Below are positions 34,481 through 45,250 of a stretch of DNA of 64,000 nt, one piece after another. The translations under genes were made by a program, and so were the position numbers. The DNA lies in assembly GCA_008921705.1 (NCBI GenBank), contig VFFE01007188.1:979443-1043442 (forward strand), given 5' to 3'. The first letter of the stretch is position 1, and each line of letters starts with the position of its first letter. A model generated the notes under the pieces. The model was given only the letters and a program-made list of their open reading frames with translations, was not told the origin of the DNA and searched no databases. This stretch comes from Burhinus oedicnemus (Eukaryota > Chordata > Aves > Charadriiformes > Burhinidae).

Positions 34481-35510
34481 TAGATATTACTTAGACGACA
34501 TATATTTAGAAATTTAAATATATATATAATTTAATACTATTTATTATTTAGACACGTAATAATAATAATAATAATGAAATATTAGCTGAGTATTGTTAGT
34601 CACCCATCTCAAAAAGAATACTGCAGAAGTTGAGGAAGCTTATGTATGAGTAATGGGAACAATCAAAGGCACAGAGAAATTCCTATATTAAGAAAAACTG
34701 AAGAAGCTGTCAGTGTTTATGTTATCAAAAAACCCCAAACAAACCAAAACCAGAGAAGATATGACAAGCCTATAATTTAATGAATGGTTCAGAGAAAATA
34801 AATCATGAACTTCTTATCTTCTAACATATAAACAAGGGAACATTCATGAAAACTGAAGACTGAGAATTTTTAAAGTAGTAAAAAATCAGTACTGAAGAGT
34901 TTATTTTGGAATGATTTGCCACAGAAGTCTCAAAGGATGAAACTTTAAATTTCAAGAAGAAAGTATATTGGTGCTAGAGTTATTTTATTGTAATTAGCTA
35001 TAAAATAGTCTAAGGCAGGAACATTACTCTCAGGCTTTAAATTCCTCTAATTTTTAGGGGTCTGAGTTAAACTTGTATGTTTTAGACTTGCTCCCATAAC
35101 AATATCCAGAGTATTCTGTCATCTTCTTTCACCATAAAACAGCTGGGTCTATTCCACCAGGGAAAATGAGCCTTATACCTGAGTTCAGTAATATGGTGAT
35201 TTCTCCAGGCTAGAATTAATAAGGTGAGAGAGATGGGTTTCTTGGCCACTAAGCCAAAAAAATATGCTACATGCCTTCTTACCCTCCTTGTACAGGGTTT
35301 TGGAAGAGTTTGATGTCTAGGAATGGGATACAAAATTTCATGCAGGCTGAGGAAAATTCTGTTAGAATAGTTACATTTAGTGTTTGTTTTTTCTCACCTT
35401 TAAAGAGGAAGACATCCATCAGCTGAATTAAACAAAACCCAGGAGATTACAAGGAGTTTTTTGAAATAAAGGAAGAGTTAGCCTGAAAAGCAGTATAGAA
35501 GAAGCATTAA
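34481..35510. other. AT-rich unique DNA with an AAT microsatellite
   Basis: An (AAT)n tract of about seven units lies at 34556-34576, preceded by a TA-rich stretch at 34517-34530. An AAACCCCAAACAAACC-type low-complexity piece lies near 34730. No gene recognised. Confidence 0.45.
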
Positions 35511-35515
35511 AATAT

Positions 35516-36105
35516 GTAACAGGCTGGGAGAGACCTTGAATATGAAAGAGTAGCATTCAAAACCTGGTCTGACATTGCCAGAAGTCATTCCACCAACATC
35601 ACAACCTCAGCCTAGATCTATCACAGCAGTCTTGTGGGATATCAGGAACAGCCTGCACCAAGGTGGTGAGTTGTCATTATTATGTGATGCAACAACTAGG
35701 GCCCCCCACTGTGAGTGTGCATGTGGGACCTCGTGGGACATTTTTTCACCTGTGAGTGGATCAGCAGGCTGTAGGGAGTGGCAAGTGCGTATAAATCTCA
35801 AATACCCATGTCTTCTATAGGAGAGGCACGCGAGCAATAGAATCTGCTCCCAGAAGAGGGGATCTGCACTTGTAATCCACGCTTGCTGTGGAAGGAGGTA
35901 TGCACGTAACTACATAGTCATGTAAGGGGGTAGAATTAGTTAGAGAAGGGTGTATAGGAATTTTTTAGGTGTTGATTAGCATTTTGTAAGTGCTTAGTGT
36001 CATTCTTCATCTCTTATTATTTATATTGATCCTGAGTAATCACTGATTGATGGCTAATTATATATGGTTAATGAATTAATAAACTGTATCAATTCTGATT
36101 TGGGC
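35516..36105 (+). repeat. possible LTR
   Basis: The stretch starts TGTAACAGGCTGG, is GC-richer than its flanks, has a TATA-like GCGTATAAATC at about 35788 and AATAAA at about 36078 in the right order and spacing for a plus-strand LTR. I find no target duplication, no clear CA end and no second copy in the window. Confidence 0.3.
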
Positions 36106-38164
36106 TAAAACTATGTGAAAGGAGTGGGTTTTCCCTGTGATAGTCCTGAATTCATGTTAAGATGCAACCTGGATGCATAAGATATCCTTTCCAATTCCCT
36201 GATCTCTGCAAAAAAGAAAGCTGATTCCTTGCAGATTTCTCAGATACCTTAAAATATCTGAAATGACACAGTAAGCCTATATTTAGGCAAGAAAAACCCT
36301 TCCTCAGTGTTGTTTTCAACTGAGAACTTCCAATTACAGAAAATCAGTGTTGTTACTGCACTGTTTTAGGATAGCTTTTAACAAGACCCATTGTTATTTC
36401 CACACCAAATCTTATCATCAAAATATCTACTAAGTTCCGTTCCCTGAGGCTGAAATGGTTGATTTCATTTAGACCCTGAAGAAATTATACAAAAATATTA
36501 TCTGAGGGTCAGGGCAAGTGATAATTTGGAGACACTATTACACTGTTAGCAGAGCTTTGTGGAAGAACTCTTAACATAAATTTGGTAAGAAAATGCATTT
36601 ATAAACATAAAAAGAAGGCAGGATTCTTGTTTTAATCAGATTTATTTTAGCTCACAGTTTTTCATTGTCTATACAATTTGTTTCTATCACTGATCTTTGT
36701 ATTACTGAATCAAATTACTGATAACTTTTGAGAGAACGTGCGGGAGGGAGTAAAGGAAGTAATCCAAGAAAAAATCAGGTCTCAAAAACATAAAGTATTG
36801 TCTTCTTGTTTAGGAATTTTCTGATCCATGATTTGTAGAAGCTAGAAGGCTGTGTGGTTTCGCGGTATGCTCTTGTGCTGCTTTTTAATACTGGTCAGAG
36901 TCTTAACAACATATCAGTCTTTAATGGGCACTTCAGGCATTACTATGCTTGAAAACTGTATTTTGCATGCTTAGCAGGTGTGTCATGTCAGCATTACGAA
37001 AAAAAACATCTCAGTAACAACAGTGTTAGAAAAATATTGTCTGTTCTAGTGAAACCTATCTACTCATGAATTAAGCAGAACTTCAGAAGAATTTGTATTG
37101 TAATTTCCACGGTTTTCATAGTTATTAATGAAATAAAACATTTGTCATATATATTTTATGAGTATCTTTAGTACAAGAAATACTATGAACTCATTTTTGA
37201 TCAAGTACAACTGAAACAGTGATTTCGATGTAGGTCTAAAATAAGAAATAGTTTGTTTTCTTTTTTTAACTTAATCTATTCTTTAGAAATAATGTTTCTG
37301 CAATTTTTCAGATATAAAGATCTTTGAAATACATGACAACAAAAAGGTGAAATAATTGAAAAGTCATTATCAATTAGTATATAATCAGTATACTTTCACA
37401 TGTATAATCCATTACTTGATGAATACATTTTATTTTAAAGAACCAATATTTGAAAATATATTCTCATAGAACCAGTACCCTTAGATGACTCTTGCAAAAT
37501 CAGACATAATGGCAGAAGGGGATCAAAAGCAGGGATGCCATTAGTAGAAATAAAAGTCTTTTATGAAATGCACTGATACTTCATTTATATACACCTAAAG
37601 CATGTGTAGGTTTAGCTGTTGTTGAATTATGAAGATGAGGAATCATTAAGGTTTATGTTCATGAAATCTTACTATAAATATACTGTCCTGAACAAATGTA
37701 CCAATTTAATCTTAGAAAGTGGAGTTATGAGCCTTGGAGAAGGTCATAAAAATATTAAAGCAAAAGCTGAACTGTAACTGAATTACCCCGTACTTCAACG
37801 CACTTATTGACTGACACCAACATTTTACCTAACACAGATTAACCCTACTTCCACAGGTGCTTTGGAGGGGTCCTTGTAGAAATTGAAATCTGCAAACCTG
37901 TATATGGACTCATCTCTTGACTGTGCAAGTAAAATAGATCTTTCAAGGTTTCCTCCACTTATGAAAATTAGAAGTCTTATAATCTTAGAGGGATGCAAGC
38001 CATTCTTTAACTCTCTATAGAGACAACAGTTCTTCCATCCTGCAGCACAGACACTTTGCTACCAGAAACAAACAAAATGTAAGGAACTTGAAAATAACAA
38101 TTAAAATATTACTAAAATGGGATTGTATCAATGGTAAAATAAAGGTACGAAACTTTTCCTAGGA
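36106..38164. other. AT-rich unique DNA
   Basis: No transposon or gene recognised in about 2 kb. One segment (36245-36290) faintly resembles the old repeat noted at 12000. Confidence 0.35.
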
Positions 38165-38569
38165 AATGTGCTAAAACCACACACTTTCAGTGTATTGGTC
38201 CACCAATGTGGACCATAGTAATGGTAAAAAAATACATAAAATAAAATGATACAACACAAGTCACTCTCACCACCCAATGATCGGTTGCCCAGCCTGTCTT
38301 GAGCAGTGATCATGGATTCCTGCCCCCCTGCCAACCCCCATTTATTTACTGAGCAAGACGTCTATGATGTGGAATATTCCTTTGGCCAGCTCGCCCTGTC
38401 TATGTTCCCTCTCAGCTTCTGTGGGAAGCTGAAAAAGTCCTTGACCAATGTAAACATCACTTAGCAACAACTAAAACAATATGTGTTATCAACTTGATTC
38501 TCATACTAAATCCAAAACACAGTAGCTACTATAAAGAAAATTAACTTTATCCCAGCTGAAACCAGGGCA
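38165..38569 (-). mobile_element. ERV LTR, diverged, left end uncertain
   Basis: The right end CCCAGCTGAAACCAGGGCA at 38569 and the blocks ACTGAGCAAGACGTCTATGA and GGAATATTCCTTTGGCCAGC match the LTR at 44667-45250 in the same orientation. The expected ATCCAAAACACAG segment is also present at 38508. Its left part (CACCCAATGATCGGTTGCCC) differs from the other copies, suggesting a distinct subfamily. The left boundary and target duplication could not be set. Confidence 0.7.
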
Positions 38570-41481
38570 TAGATATTTCTATAGTAATACATAAATATAT
38601 AATTGCTATAGCATTCAGTTCATTGAATCCCTGATGATTAGGCAGTGGAACAGTAAGTTAGGGGAAGAGGTACTGAAATTTTTTTTAATCTCCTACAGTG
38701 CTTTTTTAAGTATCTAATTGTGGCTATCGGGAAATGGAGAACAAATACAGGTGGATCTTTAGTCTGAACCAGCCGTTGTGATAGCTGATAGGCTTTTAAT
38801 AATGACAGTTTCATAAATCCTTTTAAGTAAAATCCCAGAGGCTGGAGTGAAAAGTGCATGAGCAGCACATCATTTTTTTTATCTGCCATCTGCCCTGTCT
38901 TTCCTCTTCCAACCTACTCTCCTTTCCAACTCCTCTACCTTTCTGCTTTTATAGCTGGTAGAATTTCAGTCTTTTATATTCATCTGGAATATGTCTAATT
39001 AAAATCAGACTTTTTCTTAACACTATGTTAAAACTATTCTTTCCATTACTTCTCTTCTTTGATGTTACCGAAAATGCACATGCTAATTCAGCATTGAAGG
39101 CAGTGTCTGATATCACAGGTGAATGCTCAAAGCACCAGATTTTATATCCATACATCTTCTCAGGGTTAACGCCAACCTATCCTTTTCTTAACTTGCTAAT
39201 CTGCATCTAAAAGAAACAACTATGATGTTGCAACGCCCAGGACCAAATTTAATTGCTTAAATGTAGGTATCTAGTGTTATTTGAGATGTCCACAAGTGGC
39301 TGGCAGGTAGCACAGGACTTTTTTACATCTCTGTCTTTCTGGCATGGCAGCAGAAGATAAGGTAACATGTTCAGATGTCCCAAACATCCACATTTTCTAT
39401 GACTTTTTTTCCAAACACAATAACAAAACAGCTATTATTTCTGCTCTTCAGTACACCTTAACACGTTATCTGATTGTTATGCTACAGATCTTGCGATCTT
39501 AGAAGAAGACATGACCCAAACTTTCCTTAGAGGTCCACATTCTTCTTGAGGGTATGTTTAGATTAGCCTCTGAGAATGAAATCCTATGTATGTCCTAGCA
39601 TCTTGTTCCCCAAAATATGTTGGCAAATTTGGCCTGTATCAGATTTCTTAACTCGCCTCAGAATCCAGGTTTCTTACCTCTGGAAGGGGAGAAGAGGTGA
39701 TGTATATCTTGGTCTCTTCTCTAACATGCAGTCAATATAAACATCTGCCACAGACCTGTACTAGGATTTCTGGACCCAGTAATACAAACAACATTAGTCT
39801 GCTATGCAAACATACATAAGTAGCCAAAAAAGTGAATTTTTTTGTTCTCAAATGAATATAAAATAAAGAAATATCAAAACTCATTGTTTTTATTAAAAAG
39901 ATTTATAGCAAATTTCTTACTAGCAATTTTTAAATACATATGATGCTATTTAATGCGTTAATTAAACCAGAATTTCAGAAAATCTTTGCAATTGAGAATA
40001 TGCTTGTCCAAATTGTTCTCTGGGGTACGGTTTCTCTAAGAGGATACAAATGAATAATATTTTAATATTCTTAAAATATGTAGGATTTTTAAAATACTAA
40101 AACACCATGTATAAAAACTGTCAAAATGTTTGGGATTATTAAGTACTACAGTGAGTAGTAAAGATGAGAAAGTTCTTTGATCTTAATTTGAAGTCTTTAT
40201 AAATTTATTTTTCAAAAGGAAATAGAAACCAAATCAAGCATTTGTCAGCTTAGGTAAAACATTATGTCAGCCTCAACAAAATGTCAATCTATTGGAGTGA
40301 AAATCTACTTTCAGGTAAAATTGAGTGTGTTGTTTTTAACAAATTCGTATGTAGTATTAAAATCAAAGTCCGTGTAAGAAAGAGATAAGAAAGCCATATG
40401 CAGTTTATCATGTATGGTAGTTTACAAATATTTTTTTATGGCTTTGAGAATTATGAATGATTCTGCTAGTTTTATGACTACAAAGAGGGCTATGTTCAAG
40501 TGCATAAAGGATACAGAAAAGAGATGCACATCCTGTTTTTTCCTTCTATGACCCAGCAATTCTACAAGACAATAAACAACTAAATCAACACCTATAACTT
40601 CAGCAAAGTAAATGTAGAGAAAATGTAGACTTCCTGTTCTATTAGTCTTTAATTATCCTGTAATTCTTTTGGAAAATGGCTTCAATCCAATCACAAGATT
40701 GTAATTTTGCATTAGAATATCTTCTGGCTTCCACTTTTTCCCTTTAGTAGCAAATCTGGAAAGGCAGATCATTCTGGGTTTTGGTACTGGTAGCCGTGTC
40801 TATCAAAGAAATATTTTATACTTCTGGTCCAGCATTAGAACAACATAAAACAGGCCTGAAAGCTAACAACACAGAAATGAGTAACAGTTCTTTTTTCTCA
40901 GAGAGACTTCTAGGAATGGAGGGAAGAAACTACTACCTGTAAATCCCAGCAAGATGGTTGAATTAGTTCAAAGGTAGCCTCAGGAAGCTTAAAGGTGAAA
41001 AGACTTGCAATCTGGTTCTTTTTTTCACGGTGAGGAAGAACTAAGGATACTGCAGAGAAAGTGTTTGCTGGTGGCTTTTGGATTTTTTGGGCGGATTGGT
41101 TTTTTTTGGGGGAGGTGTCTGTGCCTAGAATAGGGTGGAACTCAAGGGAAACATGGTTAGAATTGATGTATAAAGTAATTTTTTCATCCTATCCCACAAT
41201 TATATAGTCCCCAATAAATATAATTCTATAAAGAAATCTTGATTTGAATACCTGAATATTCTGTTTACACAGTCAAAACAAGTGGTGTTACTTACACATC
41301 GTAAGTGCAGTAACAGATACAAGAATGTTTCCTCTTAAGCAAGAGATTGCATGGTGGCTTTTGAGGTCAGAAAACAGCTGATCTCAGAGATACAGGGGCA
41401 TACCCTCCTTTCACATAGGGCAAATGGTTCTTGTCTAAATAAAATTCTACCATTATGTCCTCTTGAACTTAAAAGCATGCT
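38570..41481. other. AT-rich unique DNA, possible repeat remnant at 39225-39560
   Basis: The remnant near 39255-39292 aligns loosely with 10452-10495 (see that entry). A T/G-rich piece (GGATTTTTTGGGC then GGTTTTTTTTGGGGGAGG) lies at 41078-41116. No gene recognised. Confidence 0.35.
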
Positions 41482-42237
41482 ACATATGTGATGATGTGCT
41501 TCCCCCCTCTCCACGCGCCACCTGATCTTTATCTCCTGTAACCCTGCCCAAGCGATAACCACCCGTGGTGGTCATAATGGGTGCAGGTAGTCATAATGGC
41601 AGCATCTGGGGCTCAATGTGGTTCCAGGGAGACAGATAACAACACAATAGCCAAGGGTTAACTTGAGCAATACTGGTTCTGTGGTCAATACGCAAATATG
41701 CCTATAGGTCAATCATCTTACCCCATAAATAGTAAACAGCCCAAGAGCCCTTTGAGCTCTCCTGAACGGCAGCAGGCCGCATGCCAGGATCTCCCCTTGA
41801 GTCAGGACGCTGCTCAAGGTTACTTCTCGAGGTTGAGAGATTCCTTGCCGCAACAGATCCTCGGTAAGTGACTAATAGCATGCTGAACTTTGATATCTTA
41901 GGTAAGTGATATAAAGTGTGATTGCACACATATAATCCTTTAGACATAAATCGTTGACCAAGTCTGGGACTGGGACTGGATCCAGCCGCACCTAGACTCC
42001 TCTCTGAGAAGTTTAGAAAGCAAGAGGGTCCTTTCTGAAACCTTGGCTCAACGGGAGGGTCTGCCCGACAGTTCTGTCCTCTATGCACTAAATAACCCAA
42101 GTGTGCCTTGCCATCTTGAATCTTGTTAAGCTGTCACATCTATTGTCAACTTTATTAAATCATTGTTTTTATATCAATAAATATATTGCTGCTTCTCTCT
42201 TACAAGTGAAGTGCATCGCTCCATCCACAACAATATA
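41482..42237 (+). mobile_element. ERV solo LTR, family distinct from the others
   Basis: This LTR of about 746 bp runs from about 41487 (TGTGATGATGTGC) to 42232 (CATCCACAACA). A TATA-like CATAAATAG lies at 41724-41732 and AATAAA at about 42176, in plus orientation with sensible spacing. Flanking pentamers ACATA (41482-41486) and ATATA (42233-42237) match at four of five positions, so the left boundary is likely but not certain. The 132-codon minus-strand frame across it is not a gene. No viral coding sequence adjoins it. Confidence 0.7.
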
Positions 42238-43511
42238 CTATAGATGATTTGAAAAAAAAAATAGTAGAAATCTCATCTTTTTCATCCTTACATTTTTAAC
42301 AGACATACGTAAATGAGTTTGCTGTACTAATGGTAACAAAACTGTCTTTAAACTGAATACACAATTTTAGTGCAAAAACTTCGTTCACCAATTCGTGATA
42401 TATAAATACACAGACAAAAAATATTTTTTCAAGCATACTTAGAAAACCTGAAAATATATTTCATTTTGGGGAAAATAAAATCTATTATGTAAAAATTTCA
42501 GAAATGTTATTTTTCATGTCAGTTTCCTACTCACAGCAGTTCTGAAGGAAGATATTTGTATGCATCTATTAACATTTATAATTTTGAACTACCGAACAGT
42601 AGACTAGGATTTCTAAATGATCTTAATAGGCAGATGAAAACTCTGTCAGAAATAGTTTTTCTCTGCTGAGTTTTCCTTATCATGGCACATACTTCACAAT
42701 CTTAAACATCCTGAGTAAGTCTTTAGTGAGAGATCTACCCTTCATTCTCTGGCTCACCAATGAGTAGCATCTCCATCTCTCTGTCCTGCCATCTCATGTG
42801 CCCTTCAAGCCATGAAAAACTCTCCAGCTCACTGCCCAAACTTTGGAATTAGGCAGCTGCATGCATGCCCCTATCATGACAGCCCCTTGCCCAGAGGCAG
42901 CTTCTGCCACAGCCTCAGCTTGCAGATCTTAATACCCATCCATCCCAACATTACAGATCTCATTAGTTTAATGTTATCCCACTTCTGACATCAACATTCA
43001 TTCTTGTGGTTTAATATCAAAGTGACAGTGCAGAGACTAAATGGATGTGGATACCAATGCACATTTGGTTACAGATATGTTTAATGTTAAGTGATATGAC
43101 CTTCCTGTCCCATGGGGAAGACAATGTAGTCCTGGAGAAAGGTCAGGTGGGCCAGTGCAGGGGTCCTCCTGTCTGTGCTGTGTGTGATCCTGGGGCTAGT
43201 CCCTGGTATCCCCTCTGTTCTCTCTCCAGTGTCTCTCAGGGTCTATTCCAGGTCTCTCTATGAGTTACTCCACATCCAATCAGTTAAAGGTTTGGGTGAA
43301 GAATACCTATTTCTGATCAATCCATTCAGATTTCTGAAGCACTTAAACAGGCTGTCACCATTGCAGGTGCTCACAGCCTGCCCTTCTCAAAGGTTCTCTG
43401 CATCTCTCACAGAGATTGATGGGTCTCTTGCCCTTAAATTGCTACCTTGTTCCTATCTACTCCTTTATAATTGAATTTTAGCCACTCCCAAACCATGTCG
43501 GATTACCACAG
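42238..43511. other. unique DNA
   Basis: No transposon or gene recognised. The 99-codon frame at 43175-43474 lacks motifs. Confidence 0.4.
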
Positions 43512-43655
43512 GAGCCCATGGAATATGAGAAGAGGCTGAGACAACTGTGTTTGTTCAGCCTGAAGAAGACAAGGCTACAGGGGGCTTATTGCTGTCTACA
43601 ACTACCAAATGGTAAAGCATGGAGAAGATGGAGCCAAAACTGTTCTCCAGTGTGA
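43512..43655 (+). mobile_element. short CR1 ORF2 fragment
   Basis: On the plus strand it reads EYEKRLRQLCLFSLKKTRLQ followed by a tyrosine-poor version of the KYLKGG region. This is the ORF2 segment that normally follows the thumb. It lies directly upstream of another CR1 whose sequence restarts further 5' in ORF2, so it is a separate, 3'-truncated copy. Confidence 0.7.
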
Positions 43656-44474
43656 AGAGAAGAGAATGGAGGACAGGCTGGAGAGTTGGGCAGAGGGAAA
43701 CCTCATGAAGTTCAACAAAGGCAAGCGTAGGGTCCTGCAGCTAGGGAGGGATAACCCCATGCATTAGTACAGGTTAGGGGCTGACCTGCTGGAAAGCAGC
43801 TCTGCAGAGAGGGACCTGGGAGTCCTGGTGGGCAACAGGATGACCATGAGGCAGCAATGTGCCCTTGTGGCCAAGAAGGCCAATGGCATCCTGGGGTGCA
43901 TCAAGAGGTGTGTGGGAAGCAGGTCGCGGGAGGTTATCCTCCGCCTCTACTCTGCCCTGGTAAGGCCCCATCTGGAGTATGGTGTCCAGTTCTGGGCTCC
44001 CCGGTTCAAGAAGGACAGGGAACTGCTGGAGAGGGTACAGCAATGGGCTACAAAGATGATTAGGGGGCTGGAACATGTTTCTTATGAGGAAAGGATGAGG
44101 GACTTGGGTCTTTTGAGCCTGGAGAAGACTCAGAGGGGATCTCATCAATGCTTACAAATACTTAAAGGGAGGGTGTCAGGAGGATGGGACCAGTCTTTTT
44201 TCAGTGGTGCCCAGTGATAGGACAAGAGGTAATGGGCACAAACTTGACCATAGGAAGTTCCATCTAGACATGAGGAGAAATTTTTTTACTTTGAGGGTGG
44301 CAGAGCACTGGAACAGGCTGCCCAGAGAGGTGGTGGAGTCTCTGACTCTGGAGACATTCAAAACCCGCCTGGATGCCATCCTGTGCAAGCTGCTCTAGGT
44401 GACCCTGCTCTGGCAGGGTGGTTGGACTAGATGATCTCCAGAGTTCCTTTCCAACCCATGTGATTCTGTGAGGA
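43656..44474 (+). mobile_element. CR1 LINE, 5'-truncated
   Basis: Begins in ORF2 just after RT motif C (block DRLESWAEGNLMKFNKGKRR), runs through the C-terminus and 3' UTR (CCCTGCTCTGGCAGGGTGG, GGACTAGATGATCTCCAGAG) and ends with a single tail unit TGATTCTGTGA. Confidence 0.92.
43668..44398 (+). pseudogene. CR1 ORF2 C-terminal region, stop and frameshift
   Basis: The N-terminal piece has a TAG at 43765-43767 inside the DNPMH-x-YRLG block. The frame 43828-44217 continues with [36 protein letters not shown] and [18 protein letters not shown] frameshift near 44125-44200 (in the KYLKGG region) moves translation to 44204-44398, which gives [37 protein letters not shown] sequence and the natural C-terminus DAILCKLL. 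The RT catalytic motifs lie upstream of the truncation and are absent. Confidence 0.88.
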
Positions 44475-44666
44475 GAGAAAGAGAGAGAAGGATTTTGTAG
44501 ATATCAAACAGAAGGTAAAAAAACCAGACCAACACATAAGAAAGGTGAAGAGAGAGGATGAAGCCAACAACAAACTCTAAGAAGCTATCCAAAAATCACA
44601 GCTTTTTTTTCACGTCAGTCTTTACAAATCCAGTCTGTAAGAGCTGCTTGCTTTTTCTTTTAGAAG

Positions 44667-45250
44667 AGTTCTGGTTTAACCTCAGCCAGCAACTAGGACC
44701 ATGCAGTCACTCACTCACTCCCCCTGAATGGGGTGTGGGAGAGAATTGGAAGAGTAAAAGTGAGAAAAAACTCATGGGTTGAGATAAAGACAGTTTAATA
44801 GGTAGAGCAAAAGACATGCATGCAAGCAAAGCAAAACAAGGAATTCATTTACTACTTCCCATTGGCAGGCAGGTGTTGAGCTATCTCCAGGAAAGCAGGG
44901 CTCCATCATGCGTGGTGGTTACTTGGGAAGACACACACAATAACTCCAAATGTTCCCCCCTTTCCTTCTTCTTCCCCCAGCTTTATATACTGAGCATGAC
45001 ATTATATGGTATGGAACATCCCTTTGGTCAGTTGGGGTCAGCTGTCCCAGCTGTGTCTCCTCCCAACTTTTTGTGCAGCCCCAGCCAACCCACTGCGGGG
45101 TGCCGTGAGGAGAAGAAAATGCCTTGACTGCTTAGTGGCAACCAAAACCATTAGTGCGCTACGAACACTATTCTCATCCCAAATGCAAAACATAACACTA
45201 CACCAGCTGGTAGCAAGAAAGTTAACCCCATCCCAGCCGAAACCACGACA
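44667..45250 (-). mobile_element. ERV solo LTR
   Basis: Runs from about 44667 (first bases decayed, then TGGTTTAACCTCAGCCAGC) to 45250 (CCGAAACCACGACA). On the minus strand a canonical TATA (CAGTATATAAAG, about 44982-44993) and ATTAAA (complement of 44794-44799) are in order. It is the best preserved member of the group that includes 5798-6680, 31749-32289 and 38165-38569. Flanks AGAAG and GGAGG agree at only three of five positions, so no target duplication is claimed. No viral genes adjoin it. Confidence 0.85.

Noticed and set aside
41702..42100. 132-codon minus-strand frame
   Set aside because: Antisense to the solo LTR at 41487-42232.
5798..45250. A complete endogenous provirus
   Set aside because: No pair of matching LTRs brackets gag, pol or env frames anywhere in the window. 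The related LTRs lie kilobases apart in mixed orientations, and three of them have their own separate target duplications.
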